A stretch of 64,000 nt of DNA from Lutjanus erythropterus (Eukaryota > Chordata > Actinopteri > Lutjaniformes > Lutjanidae): contig CM034608.1 of NCBI GenBank assembly GCA_020091685.1, positions 2,563,612 through 2,627,611 on the forward strand, read 5' to 3'. A program made the translations under genes and the position numbers. The first letter of the stretch is position 1; every line of letters begins with the position of its first letter. The notes beneath the pieces were generated by a model. It worked only from the letters and a program-made list of their open reading frames with translations. It had not been told where the DNA came from and did not search any database. This document shows positions 1 through 11,989 of the stretch, one piece after another.

Positions 1-930
1 CTTTGGAATATAAACAGGTTTGCATTAGAACCCCTGGATGGATTGTTCTTAACACCAATACTGGTACTGGTTCATTACTGGTACTGTTTCAACTACCAGG
101 AACCAAAAAGGGTTCTCTTTTGGGGGAAGAACTGAAGAACCCTTTATGGTACTAATTAGCACCATTAGAAGGTTGAAAGGTTGTGCATAGAACCCTCAGA
201 GAGGGTTCTTCTTCAAAACCTCTCATAGGGGATTCCGAATGGACCCATTCACAGATGGTTCTAGGTGTAACCCTTTATGTTGGGTTCTAGGTTGACTTTG
301 CTCTGAAAGGGTTTAAAGTAGAATCAATTCTACAGGCTCTACCAGGAACCTCCCATGGTTGAAGAGCAGAAGAAGCCTTTATGGTTCTAGTTAAATAAGT
401 GATTGAAACATGAAAGACTTTGCATCAGAACCACTTGGGTGGATTCTTGTTAGCACCATTAGAAGGTAGAAAGATTGTGCATAGAACCTTCAGAGAGGGA
501 TCTCCTTTAGAACCTCTCATAGGAGGTTCTGGTTGGACCCTTTCAGAGATAGTTCTAGATATAACCTTGAAAGGGTTTCAAGAGGAACTGTTTCAACAAG
601 TTCTACCAGGTACCAAAAAGGGCTCCTCTATGGGGAAAAGTTGAAGAACACTTTATGGTTCTAATTAGCACCATCAGAAGGTGGACAGGTTGTGGATAGA
701 ACCCTCAGAGAGGGTTATACTTCAGAACCTCTCATTAGGGGTTCTGGGCAGACCCTTTCACAGATGGTTCTAGGTGTAACCCTTTATGTTGGGTTCTAGG
801 TTGACCTCTCTGAAAGGGTTTCAAGTAGAACCAATTCAGCAGGTTTACCAGGAACCAAAGGGTTCTCCTATGGGGAAACCCTGAAGAATCCTGCATGGTT
901 CTTGTTAGCACCTTTATTTCTAAGAGTGTA
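1..930. repeat. Diverged tandem repeat rich in GGTTC/GAACC motifs
   Basis: The same block recurs at about 190, 484 and 700 (a CAGAGAGGG core, then AACCTCTCAT), and another (GTTCTAGGTGTAACCCTTTA) recurs at about 260 and 768. Spacing varies from about 215 to 295 bp. Most blocks are flanked by GGTTC and GAACC, so many short inverted pairs could fold. The sequence breaks off near 930. Seen directly: a complex, diverged repeat array that may continue to the left of the window. The short open frames inside it look like chance. No family name assigned. Confidence 0.7.
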
Positions 931-2003
931 CACGTGTTCCATGGTTCCAATCCTTCCGTCTCTCCACATCCCCCAACACAAGTCTGACATCCATGGCACT
1001 TGTGTTATACTTGTGTCTTATTTATGAGTGCGCAGTAGACATATTGAGCACAGAAAAATATGTTCTGCAGGCACATAAATGATATTCTGTAGAGAAATTA
1101 TCATCACGCACTACGAGACGGGTGACACACAAACGATAATTTAATTTGAGCAAATAAATGTTTTCTGTACTCACTAAATTTACTGACGTGGACTCAGTTG
1201 TCCTTTTTGTCAAACAGCTAAATAAACAAGACAAACTGCAAATGTGTTTAAACCCACTTTGTGTCCATATTACAGAATTCCATCCAGTAGCAGTTCCCCA
1301 GTGATTCCACAGACACTACTACTAGGGATCGGATTGGAAAGAGCCGAACAGCTGAAACTAACCAACTCTAATTCTCCACTTGGCAGAAATTGTAGAACAT
1401 TGTAACACTTATCCACATTGAAAGTAGGGCCTCACTGAGACTGGCTTTTTGGGGTTGATGCCAATAACAGTAATAGGAAATAAAATAATGAATAGGTTGA
1501 CTGAAATTGCAGTGATCCTTCAAATGTGCTTACTGTGAAAAAGATATGGAGGCAGGATATATTCAAGTTTAACAATAAATATTTAATACCAGCACCCTTA
1601 TTCCAATTTTTTGGTGAAAATTTTTATTAATTTAAGAATTTATCTGTATGAAACTTGTAATTTATGAAATGTTTTGGTTTGCTTCAATTTTTTTTAATTT
1701 CTAAACTTTCTCTGTGTCAGGAAACAACTTTGTCCCAGACAAGAATTCATAACTTCAAACATTGCAAAAAAAAACAACAACAAAAAAACGTATTAAAAAC
1801 CTTCAAAATCTAAGACTAAAACTACACTGTAAAAGTGAAAAAGCTGAGAGAGCAAGGCAAAGAACTGTAATAGATTTTTGAGTTTTCACAGTTTTAAGTT
1901 TTGAAAAAGTTTTACCAAGTACTGATCTTGTGTTCAGATAATTTACTTTTCTTCCTCAGACCAACTTAAAGCTTTGGATTTTAGAAACTCAAAACATTGT
2001 ACT

Positions 2004-2040
<37 letters not shown>

Positions 2041-3851
2041 ATTCTTTTGCAGGTTCGCAGCTCACTCTGACCACTGTGGGTTGTTTTTTGTTTAGTTTCT
2101 AAAACTCAAAGATTCAAGTCTAAAGAGTAAAAATAAATTATCTCAACTAACGATTACAGGTCAGCAAAACTTTTTAAAGTTTATTAAAAGTTTGAGTTGG
2201 GCCCAAAACTCAAAAATCTATTGTAGCGTGTTGTTGTCTTGACTATTTTTTAAACAGTGGGCCTACTGATAACATAGGTATTTAAAAAAAATGCTATTTT
2301 AATCATCTTTGCTTTGAAATATTTTTAATGAAAATGTTGGCCCTTTAAAGTTGTGTCTTAGATTTCCAATAACTCTGACAGATTTTTTACCAAAACATGA
2401 TTTAATCAGGCTTAAAAAGGGTTAGTTATACACTAAGGAAAGGCAGGAATACTGCTCAAGCACTGGTAAACTTTCTATTTTTGGACAAATTCATTAAATA
2501 ATATTTCTATCAGATGTGTCTCAACTGTAACATGCCAGCCCTTCTAAATCAAAGCTAACTAAGAATTATGGTTTAAAAATGTGTATTTTGATTAACATTA
2601 AGAGACTCTGAGACACTTTAAAAAATAAAATCTCTGCTCACTATGACTCTGCTGTGACATGAAAATAATTAACATTTTGTCAGCTTTTTTTTCTTTGTGT
2701 GTGTGTTGTGACGGGCCAATATTGCACCTTAATATCATCTATTTCTGTATGTTTGAATTTGATTATTTGCATGATTGTAATTTCTCTACAATATATAATT
2801 GTGCAAAAGACTTTTGATTGTGCACTCAGACACGTTATTACGCAGACAGCATCTTTTTCAGTCAGAGTAATTTTCTCAAATACAGTACAGAGGTGAGAAA
2901 GAGCAAACAAACCTACCAAGTGTGATGCAACATGAAGAGAACAAGAAGCTTGTTGCTTTAAGAAAAATAAAAAATATTGCTTCTAATGTGCCTTCATAAA
3001 AAGACAAACACAGGCTTCATAGGCTTTGCATGTCTGTCTGCATGGATGTATTTCCAAGCTCTGTTCATGATTTAATAAATACTGAGCACCCTGAGGAAAA
3101 AGTAGTGACCCTTCCTAAGTCCCACCCCTTTTTTCTCTGTGCTCCAATAACAGCGGATAAAACTTGTCAGAACCTTGGTCAGCTTCCTCCGTCTCAGGAC
3201 GGGTTCACCCCAGCCTTGTTTTGTCTGGTTGACCCGAACACTGCAGCCTGGGTTTGGTGTTAACTGAACTACAATGTCCAAGTAGAAATTAGGACAAGTT
3301 TGTTGTCTTTTACCTACTGACAGTATGGCCAATAATTGAATGACATTTCTATCACATGAAGTGTTTAATTTTTTGGCCCCTTTGAATTTAACTTCTGTGA
3401 CTGCAAACTATACCAGGTGGAAAACTGAAACAATGTATCATCCTCACATTGGTTCAGTTCAGGAACCTGACAAAAGAAAAAAGAAAATTACTTTTTACAG
3501 ATGGTAAAGAGGTGTTGCTGGGGGACCTGTAAAAGTGACATTTAGATATATATTTATATTAAAAAAAAAATCACATTTTAGTTAATGTTAGTAAAATGCA
3601 AGCTAACTAGCTAGCTAATTGTAGATGTAGATTAGCTAGTTAGTTAGCCAGTGTTTTGCTAACATTAGTTATCAGATGTAACTAGCTAGCTAATGATAGA
3701 TGTCCATTAGTTAGCTAGTGTTTTATCAATATATTACTAATAATGAATTCGTATCAAGGTTTTTGTTGTATACCATGACCTGGATGACTGAGAATATTCA
3801 CAGACATGTTACTAATAATGAACTTATGATGTGTCTGTATACTGCATACAC
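931..3851. other. Intergenic, no gene recognised
   Basis: AT-rich sequence with frequent stops in all frames. It holds an (AAAT)n tract at 2005-2041, a GT-rich patch near 2695-2706 and a GCTAGCTA-rich low-complexity patch at about 3598-3720. Short frames here (for example 3030-3263) show no recognisable domain, splice pattern or initiation context. Confidence 0.6.
2005..2041. repeat. (AAAT)n microsatellite
   Basis: About nine consecutive AAAT units, a simple tetranucleotide repeat. Confidence 0.95.
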
Positions 3852-3853
3852 TA

Positions 3854-5368
3854 CTCACAAAAAGTTAGGGAGTTGAATCTTTCAGGTGAAATTTACAGAA
3901 AATGTAAAACGTTCATGCTACAGTGATATTTTATCATGAAAATAGGGCATGTAAGTAGAAGCATGCAACGGTGATTTCTTCATCTCAAACAATTTATTGA
4001 AACAAAAGCAAACAACAGTGGTGGGTATACCACAACAAAAAATGTCAGTGTCTCAATAACTTGTCATGTGTCCTTGAGCATCAATTACAGCTTGACAACA
4101 ACGTCTCATGCTGTTCACAAGTCGAATTATTGTCTGCTGAGGCATGGTATTCCACTCTTCTTGATGGGCTGCCCTCAGGTCATTGAGGTTCTGGGGTGCA
4201 GGGTTACGACCCTCTACACGATGACTCAGCTGATCCCATAGGCTTTCTATGGGATTCAGGGCTGGAGAAAGTGCAGGCCAGTACATTTGAGGTACCCCAG
4301 CCTCCAGCAGCCGTTCCCTGATGATGCGACCTTGATGAGCTGGGGCATTATCGTCCATGAAGATGAAATCAGGCCTGTGTTGCTCATGCAGAGGCACAAT
4401 GACTGGATTAATGATGATATTCAGGTAGTATCGGCTTGTCACGGTACCATTCACAAGGTGTAGGTCAGTTCTATATTGACTAGACACACCTGCCCACACT
4501 GTAACACCCCCACTTCTAAAGGCTCGTCAGGTGACAACAGTGGCTGATGCATAGCGTTCCCCTTGACATCTCCAACAGCGTTGGCGGCCATCATGTCTGA
4601 TCAATGTGAATAGACTGTCATCAGAGAACAGCACTGAAGCCCACTGGTTCCTCGTCCAGCACAAATGCTCCCTGGCCCATGCAAGACGATGATGCCTGTC
4701 CCTGGTGGTGTGGTCAGGTACACTTGCAGGTCGTCTAGCACGCAGAACATGCTGATGTAAACGGTTTTGAATGTTCTGACGTGACACTTGGGTGCCTCTC
4801 ACCTCCCTTAAATGTGCCTGGAGTTGAGTGGCATTCATCATCCGTTTCCGCAGGGCACTGTTCACAATGAAGCGGTCGTCAGCATGGGATGTGGTCAAAG
4901 GACGTCCACTTCTATGCCTTTCTGTGACTCTTCCAGTTTCTCTGTGTCTCTGGTGCAACCTGCTGATGACACTCTGTGACACTCTAAGCTCAGTGGCAAC
5001 TTCCCTCTGAGAACATCCCGTTTGAAGCCTCACAATGGCCAGGTACTGTTGATCGATTGTTAGGTGTCTTCTTGGTCTCATGATGTCTCAAAATGTGAAC
5101 AGCATGATGAAGAGGACTGTTTAAATACAAATTGTGATTGAACCAGAACATTTAGTGGTCAATTCATGGATCAGACACTTGTTGTGATTTTTGCGGTTAA
5201 TAACGTTGTTAGAGAACAGCATGTTATGCAGTAAGTACTGAAACATTGAACAGTTGTGCATTCAAAAGTTTAGAGAAGGTCAAATTAAGTTAGTAAAGGT
5301 TATAGTGCATTTTAGGTGCATTCTGAAATTTCATCCGAAAGCCGAATATCCCTAACTTTTTGTGAGAC
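3854..5368 (-). mobile_element. Tc1/mariner-family transposon, near complete
   Basis: The ends carry inverted repeats with the shared core CTCACAAAAAGTTAGGGA, at 3854 on the left and ending at 5368 on the right. TA dinucleotides flank both ends (3852-3853 and 5369-5370), the target duplication expected for Tc1/mariner. The 1.5-kb length fits the family. A single transposase frame on the minus strand fills the interior. Exact ends are uncertain by 2-5 bp because the outermost bases of the two ends do not match. Confidence 0.92.
4053..5081 (-). pseudogene. Tc1-like transposase with one in-frame UGA
   Basis: The ATG at 5081 opens a frame that runs to a stop at 4053, broken only by an in-frame UGA at about 4524-4526, so about 342 codons, the usual Tc1 size. 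The N-terminus has paired helix-turn-helix features (QREVATELRVSQSVISRLHQ at about residues 25-44) and a GRP-type linker (RSGRPLTT). The catalytic domain shows the first Asp in LFSDDSLF, the second in MDDNAPAH, and Glu in LNPIESLWD, with 34 residues between the last two: a DD34E triad. All catalytic residues are present, so the stop is the only clear lesion. The family cuts and pastes its own DNA at TA sites. Inferred recently inactive; read-through or an allele without the stop cannot be excluded. Confidence 0.93.
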
Positions 5369-5604
5369 TAGTTTGTGATTTTACAGACACCCCATCAACA
5401 TTTTTTAGCCATCTTTAAAATTTGGTTGTCTTTTTGATACAGACGAGCCTCGCACAAACCATACTGACCTGCCCAGGTACAGGAAGGGAGAAAGTTGATA
5501 GAGATTCAATTAGAAAAGCTCGCTATACTGTTGTTGGAGCACAGAGGAAATAGGAACAGGACTAAGGAATAGTCAGATGAAGACATTGGATGCCTTTTCT
5601 CGTA

Positions 5605-6168
5605 AAAGGGATAGTTCACCTGAAAATGAAAATTCAGTCATTATCTACTCAGCCTCATGCCGATTGAAGGTCAGGTTTAGTTTTTTAGTCCACAAAACAC
5701 TGCTGGAGTTTCACAGGAAAACAGAATCTTCCAAACAATGGAAGTGAATGGTGACCAGTTTTAAAACAAGTCTCCTAAAGCCCCGACATGCAGTTTGGAC
5801 ACCACACACACCCAGTTCAGAGAGTGTGGATGTATATGTGAATGTGGCTCCAGGCTAAGGATCTACAGTAAAGATTCAAACAAGGTGTAAATACATTTTT
5901 TTTTTGTCAACTTGGCATTTTGGGGCTCTAGGAGACTTGGATTACACCAGATGAGCAGTATGGAGGCATTTTATGTTCTTATTATGTTGTTTTTTCTGTT
6001 TGAAAACTGGTCACCATTCATTTCCATTGTTTGTGAGTTTCTGCAACACTGTTTTCCTGTGAAATTCCAGCAGTGTTTCGTGGACTAACAAAATAAACCT
6101 GACCTTCAATCGGCATGAGGGTGAGTAGATAATGACTGAATTTTCATTTTTGGGTGAACTATCCCTCT
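5605..6168. mobile_element. Long-TIR palindromic MITE
   Basis: The two ends are near-perfect reverse complements over about 150 bp. The left arm starts GGGATAGTTCACCTGAAAAT near 5608, and the right arm ends ...GTGAACTATCCCT at about 6166. The inner arms also match (ACTGGTCACCATTCA-type sequence near 5745-5765 and 6003-6020). The central 230 bp is unique and non-coding. The GGGATAGTTCACC end is a very common dispersed sequence in teleost genomes (established knowledge). Superfamily not assigned: no clean target duplication is visible. Confidence 0.85.
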
Positions 6169-7975
6169 AAGACAAGGATCTTTTGTTGGAATGTTTACTA
6201 TCAAAAGAGCCATTTTTGGACAAAAGGGAAAATAAAATTGGTCTGGAAACGCAACTTTGAAAATTCTCTGTTTTCCTCTGAGACCTTTTCTTGGATTTGG
6301 CCTCCATATCTAGCCTGTGGAGACTCAAGACTAGCCACTGGCAAAATTTAGAGGGACAAGTGGTAAGTTGTAGGTATAGGCTATGCCATATTTTTATTTA
6401 AATTTTCCACACCATTTTTTTTCTTACAGAAAGCTTTAAAGGAAGAGGCACATTTTTTCAAAGAGCAGCCTAAAATTAATATATCCCTCGAAAAACATTT
6501 ATAAAATATTAATTTTCTGTGTTATTGCAATCAAATTTGAAATTGGACTACTCAGCTAAAAGTTGAGGTCTCATTGTGTATTCCAACCAGTAATTGTCAT
6601 TCATAAGTCATCTGCTTGCAAAAAATGTGTGTTAGTTATGTTATTTTCACTCTGTTAAAGTAAGCAGAATGCACGACACAAATGCTATGGAACAGAAATT
6701 TCTCCCATGCTTTGATTTAGAATAAAATAGAAAAATGTTGAGAGTCACTACAGACCAACAAAAATTATAAATGAAAATTAAAATGTTTAAAAAACTATTA
6801 GTTATCTTTCTTTTTTCTTTTGTCAGAGCCAGTGGAAAGGGGCAAAAGAGCCACATGCAGCTCTGGAGCTGCAGGTTGTTGACCCTCGGTCTAAGATGAA
6901 ACAAAATATGACTGAAATGTCACCCATCCAGATTTTACAACATCGTGGAATTCATCCTGTAGCCTTTTTGGTCAATTTTCATTTTACACGCCGTATGATA
7001 GAAAGGCTATTTAAGCATAGAAGGTCCATACGTTTATCTGTTTATCTTCCATGATTTTTTATCATCCGTGGTCTGTGTGCCAAACTGCCCAATGCTGAGC
7101 TGAGCAGCGCTGATTTGATTAAACTTATAATAGTGAAACCATTATATTCAGTGATATGTGTTAATTTTTAGAACAATGGCTGCAATTAAAATCACTGAAA
7201 AAAAACCTCAGTGAAAAGTATGAAGTATCAGTCGAGACTATAACATTGTTTAAACAAAGACTTTAAACAGAGGAACAGAACAGAGGACTAACATTTTGCA
7301 AGTCACTTATTCGTGGTCTTGCTGATGGCCAAAAAAGTTGTGGAGGGCTGAGTGTACCTCAAAACACATGCAGAAACAGACAGCAGATGTGTCTCTGTTT
7401 ACTGTCTGTCATAACTGAGTGTCTACATGGACATTTACGGTCACACACATAAAGTCTGCATGCGCAGTTTGCCCAGACATGTTTTGGGTTTCATGCCATG
7501 GGCTGACAGATGATGTAGATTCTCACAGACACGAAGACGTGGTTTAAGCAGTGAAGAATAACTGGAACAGTTATCAGTCTAAACATGTTTTACAATATGC
7601 CTGTTACAAAATGAATTGGCCAGAAAAAAGGTCTGGCTCCTGATCTGAAATGCCGACTGAGTCAGTCCGTCCCAGCAGTGAGTCTTAATACATGTCTGCT
7701 TATAGCTGTTCATACTGTACTTTCTCTGTTTGCATAAATGTCCTTGAAGGATCAGTGAACATAACCAAATTGCTAAAAGTGGGGAGGGATATCTGTGTAA
7801 GATAGATCACAGAGGACATGGGGCACGGAGGGTTAAGAAGTTTGTGTTGTTCTATGTATATGTTCTATTTTTTTTTTGTTGAGCTGTAAGGTGCATTTTT
7901 TCACAGGAAAGGCAAATTGTTATCAACAGGCTATGTTATAATCACAGTTTCAATAAATTAATAGGAATTTAGACC
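6169..7975. other. Intergenic, no gene recognised; one hAT-like end
   Basis: No exon-like frame was recognised. At about 6830-6895 the sequence reads as the end of a known vertebrate hAT-type repeat (minus strand GGTCAACAACCTGCAGCTCC followed by GAGCTGCATGTGGCTCTTTT). No partner end was found, so I treat it as a one-ended relic. The rest is AT-rich unassigned DNA. Confidence 0.5.
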
Positions 7976-7979
7976 TTAA

Positions 7980-8700
7980 AGGACCAGTGTGTAATAATTA
8001 CAGGAATTTATGTACATAAATGAGATATATTATATATAAGTATGTTATTTATTATTATCAATCAACGTAAACTCATAACCTATATGTTCCCGTTACTTTA
8101 GAAATAGCCATTTATAGTTACACACTGTCGGGTCGACTTACGGAGATCATCATCGGACAAACTGCACTAACAGTGAGTCTTGGGAAGCCCATGGTGACCT
8201 TATGTAGACGCGGCAGTGTAAACACGGAAGTAGATGGGGAGGATAGACGCGGGTGATTGCTGGCAGATCATTTAGCGTTGTGAACCTTGACTGGCACAGT
8301 TTGAACAAATGGAGGATCATACATACACTGTACCAGAACAAAAAGCAGCGGACAGTGAATCCCCGTCATCCAAGAAGCGGAGACGTGAAGAAAATAAACG
8401 CAAGCATGACAGGAAACGGCAAAAACACGAATCAACATCGGCATAGCGTTTACACGTTGGAAATCGCTGATGGAGGACAAACGTTTTCACAGTGACGCCG
8501 AGGTTGCCTGTTTTCTGCCGAACAGGTAATTCATCCTACACACATAATTGTAGTTTGTTGTGAGATAGCGTTCGCTCGCCATTTTGTCTGCTGATGGCCA
8601 CCGTACTCGTGGTGAGAGAGGGGCGGTGTCGGGGTAAATCCTCTTAGTTGCAATCTAAGGTTTGAACGCTAGATGCCACTGGAAATCACACACTTCTCCT
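7980..8700. mobile_element. TTAA-flanked DNA transposon carrying an exon relic
   Basis: TTAA is present immediately outside both ends (7976-7979 and 8701-8704). The ends form a short inverted repeat: AGGACCAGTGTGTAATA on the left, and AGGAGAAGTGTGTGATT on the complement of the right. TTAA duplication is the mark of piggyBac- and Kolobok-type elements (established knowledge); which one cannot be settled without a transposase. The 0.72-kb interior has higher GC and CpG than its surroundings and contains the broken coding segment at 8309-8529. The right end abuts a LINE endonuclease segment, so the insertion probably landed in LINE sequence or at its truncated 5' end. Confidence 0.8.
8309..8529 (+). 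pseudogene. Broken exon of an uncharacterised teleost transposon-borne protein
   Basis: An ATG at 8309 opens a highly basic frame (SKKRRREENKRKHDRKR at about residues 21-37) that stops at 8446. In the +1 frame, overlapping from about 8427, a clearly conserved-looking stretch follows: RINIGIAFTRWKSL, then HSDAEVACFLPNR, ending at 8526 before TAA. The two halves look like one exon broken by a 1-base deletion near 8420-8430. The sequence CAG/GTAAT at 8524-8528 could be a splice donor rather than a stop. From memory, the pattern NIG.AF.RW..L....DAE.A.FLL occurs in many unnamed predicted teleost proteins. Function unknown; the basic N-terminus suggests nucleic-acid binding (inference). Confidence 0.6.
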
Positions 8701-8704
8701 TTAA

Positions 8705-11700
8705 GATAATCTCCTGGAATGTTAGAGGCCTAAGAAAATTAGTTAAAGTAAAACAAGGTATGAATAGACTCAAGCCATATCATCCAAAAAAAAACACACC
8801 TGCTTCCTAGTGAAACAGGTTGTTTAAAGAAAAGTTGGCCAGGTCAAGTGATCACATGCTCTTTTTCATCATATGCCAGGGGAACTGCAGTGCTTGTGCA
8901 TAAGACTGTTCCTCTTCATATACAAAAGACTGTTTTGAACCCTGTGGGCAGATTCATTATTATAAAAGCTAACTGCACCCTAAATCTAAAACTTGACCGC
9001 TCTTCAGGCATAGATCTAACTCATGCAAGAAGCAGGAAAACAATCCATCAATTTATGCAGGAGCTTAACCTAATTGATATTTGGAGAGCAGAAAACCCTA
9101 CAAATAAAGAATACTCTTGTCATTCCGCTACACACAACACTTATAGCCACACTGATTACTTTCTTATGTCCAAATCACTTCTAATGTTAGCAGTTGTATA
9201 AGAGTATTCTTATTTCTGATCATGCTTTAATTCTACTTAATTACTCAGCTACAATGGTTGTCAAAGGAAAGACTCTATGGCGCCTAAAGCCACAGTGGTA
9301 ACAAAATCCCCAATTTTTTCGATCACATCGGGCAGAATATCGATGACTATTTCCTATTGAACACGACAGCTATCCACCAGTAAATCCCTGGCAGGATTAA
9401 TTAGACTGAAGCAGACCTAGTATGGCACAAAAAAATACAACAAAACGAACGAATAAAGAGATAAGGAGATCTCAGAGATTATGACTGCTGATGGAGATAA
9501 ATCATTAAATCCTCAAATAATTAATACACTTTTTGAATCATATTATACACAGTTATATTCTTCAGAATGCTCAGTGACTAATGAATCTCTTCAAAAATGT
9601 TTTGATCAGTTGATGCTCCCTTCGCTCAGTGAGGAAGCTAAAGCTGATTTAGATTCCCCAATCACATCAGCAGAAATTTCTGAAGCAACTGACGAGATGA
9701 AAGGGGGGAAGGGCCCCGGCCATCTATAAACACATTAATATGACCATTATTAGATATGTTTATAGAAAGCTTCAATTCCGGCAAACTTCCACCATCCTTA
9801 TGTAGTGCACTTATAATTTTGATACTAAAACCTGGGAAATTAGCAACAAAATGTGATTAGTATCGGCCGATTTCATTAATTAATTCTGATGCTAAAATAA
9901 TTGCTAAAATATTAGCACGTAGGCTTGAAAGATACCTGCCTTTTCTTTCTGATCCAGACCAAAATGGGTTTGTTAAGGGACGCCTAGCTTTCCGCTGTGT
10001 CCGCAGGGTTCTAAGTGTTATTTATGTGAAGTCAGAACATCCAGATACAGCAGTGCTTTCGTTGGATGCAGAAAAAGCATTTGATCAAGTTGAGCATCGA
10101 TACAACGAAGTACTTGCACGTTTTGGCTTTGGTAGCTATTTTTCTAATTGGATTAAAGTTTTGTATAATAGCTCGGTTGCATCAATATTAACAAGTGATA
10201 TTATATCCAAACCATTTAATCTTTCAAGAGGCACATGCCAAGGCTGTCCCCTTTCCCCTTTTCTGTTTGTGATTACAATTGAGCCCTTGGCTATTGCCAA
10301 TTAGAAGTAATCAGAATATTACAGGCATTAAAATAAATGAGACTGACAACAAAATAGGCTTATTCGTGGATGATATTGTAGTCTTTCTATCCCAGTTAGA
10401 ACAGTCAATACATAATTTGTATGTTACCATTAGCTTTTTCAGTAGGTTTTTGGGCTATAAAATCAATGGATCAAAATCTGCTATTCTTTTCCTTAAGCAT
10501 TCTGAGAGATTAGATCCCCCGGTTCAAACACCATTCGAAATAACTGGAGATAGCTTCACTTATCTTGGCATTAGAATTACCCCTAAAATTGACAATTTAG
10601 TAGAGGCAAATTATAATAAAGTGATTGAGTCTGTTTCTGAATCTATTACTAGATGGTCCATGTTACCAACTCTATGTTAGGGCGTATCAATATACTTTAA
10701 CTGAATGTTCTTCCAAAATTTCTTGATCTCTTTCATTCCATTCCACTTGGTCCTCCTGTTCTTTTTTTTCCAAAGATGAAAAGCATGTTCTGTCATTTCA
10801 TTTGGAACAACAGACGGACTAGACTTGGCTTATCTTTGATTTATCTCCCCTATGATAGAGGAGGCTTGAAACTCCCAAACCTTAAATAGTATTACTGGGC
10901 AGCCCAACTCACTGCTGCCTCTTGTTGGTTATCACAAGAAAGACCATGGTCCTGGATGAGTATGGAAAGAAATATGGCATCCCCTCTACCACTCAATTCA
11001 TATTTATATTCTGTTAAATTAAACAAACTAAAGGCATTAACACATAATCCCTTTGTTAAAAATACAATTCTAGTATGGTACGAGGTACATAAACATAGAG
11101 GTGAAATACCAGTACTATCTCAATTTACACCAATCTGGGGTAACAGTGATTTTACACCTGGTAAACAAGACTTAGGCTTCAAAATCTGGGCAAACAAAGG
11201 CCTGAGTAAAATTGCAGATCTATTTAACAATAATACTTTCATGTCATTTGAAGATTTGAAATGCAAGTATGACATCCAACCAAAACACTTTTTTAAATAT
11301 TTGCAGATAAGAAACTATATATTTAGGACACAGAAATCTTTATCTCTACCTACTCTCACCTCTATAGAAGAAACAGCAACAAATCAGCTCTAAGAGGGGA
11401 CTGATTTCAAGTCTCTATACAACGATCATGAATGGATCTGAGGTTTTCTCAGATAATAAAAGACTGGCATGGTGTGAGGACTTAAATTCTGAAATCTCAA
11501 CCGGGGACTGGCAGAAGATTTGCTTAAAATTCCAAACACAAACAATAAATACCCATTTTAACTACTTTAAATATAATATATATACTTCAATATAAGTTGA
11601 TTATGAGAATATACATAGCACCAACTCAGCTAAATAAATTCAACCCCAATAATCCCGACACGTGCTGCCCACAGATCCAGGCTTTTTGGATTGAAGTGAT

Positions 11701-11985
11701 GGATATGATCTCACATGTCACAGGGGTGAAACTATTATTATGCGCCAAACTGTGTATCTTTGGTATTTTTCCTGTAAATTATAACCTAAGCAAGGCAAAC
11801 AACATTACATTTTGCTTGTTACAAGCTAACCATACCATAGCCAAATCTTGGAAATCCACTACCAAACCAAGTGATAGTGTCTGGCTTACAGGACTATCAG
11901 ACTCTCTTGCACTTGAAAAACTCACTTTTATGCTGAAGGGTAAATACCCCATCTTTGATAATAATAAATACACTTGTTGAAAAAA
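8705..11985 (+). mobile_element. L1/Tx1-like LINE, degraded, plus strand
   Basis: Starting right after the TTAA element, the plus strand encodes the beginning of an AP-type endonuclease (IISWNVRGLRK at 8708), endonuclease body motifs (ARGTAVLVHKTV near 8880), a reverse transcriptase (9880-10680) and a C-terminal region to about 11980. Several frameshifts, stops and an apparent deletion around 9200-9480 break it. No ORF1 and no 5' UTR precede it, so it is 5' truncated or cut by the neighbouring insertion. It meets an opposite LINE tail to tail at about 11985. The domain order and motifs match the L1/Tx1 group of non-LTR elements (family knowledge); subfamily not assigned. Confidence 0.88.
8708..11393 (+). 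pseudogene. LINE ORF2 remnant: endonuclease and reverse transcriptase
   Basis: This is the coding part of the plus-strand LINE. Endonuclease pieces lie at 8708-9200. A linker follows at 9481-9729 (TADGDKSLNPQIINTLFESY, ending near GGKGPGHL). RT pieces lie at 9900-10310, with [14 protein letters not shown] (motif A) and SRGTCQGCPLSPFLF (motif B), and at 10279-10680, where the motif C position reads GLFVDDIVVFL, so FVDD replaces the usual FADD. Thumb and C-terminal parts (NGSKSAILFL, YLGIRITPK, later FCHFIWNNRRTR) follow in shifted frames to 11393. At least four frame changes and several stops make it non-functional. Normally the protein nicks the target DNA and copies its RNA in place. Confidence 0.85.
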
Positions 11986-11989
11986 AAAT

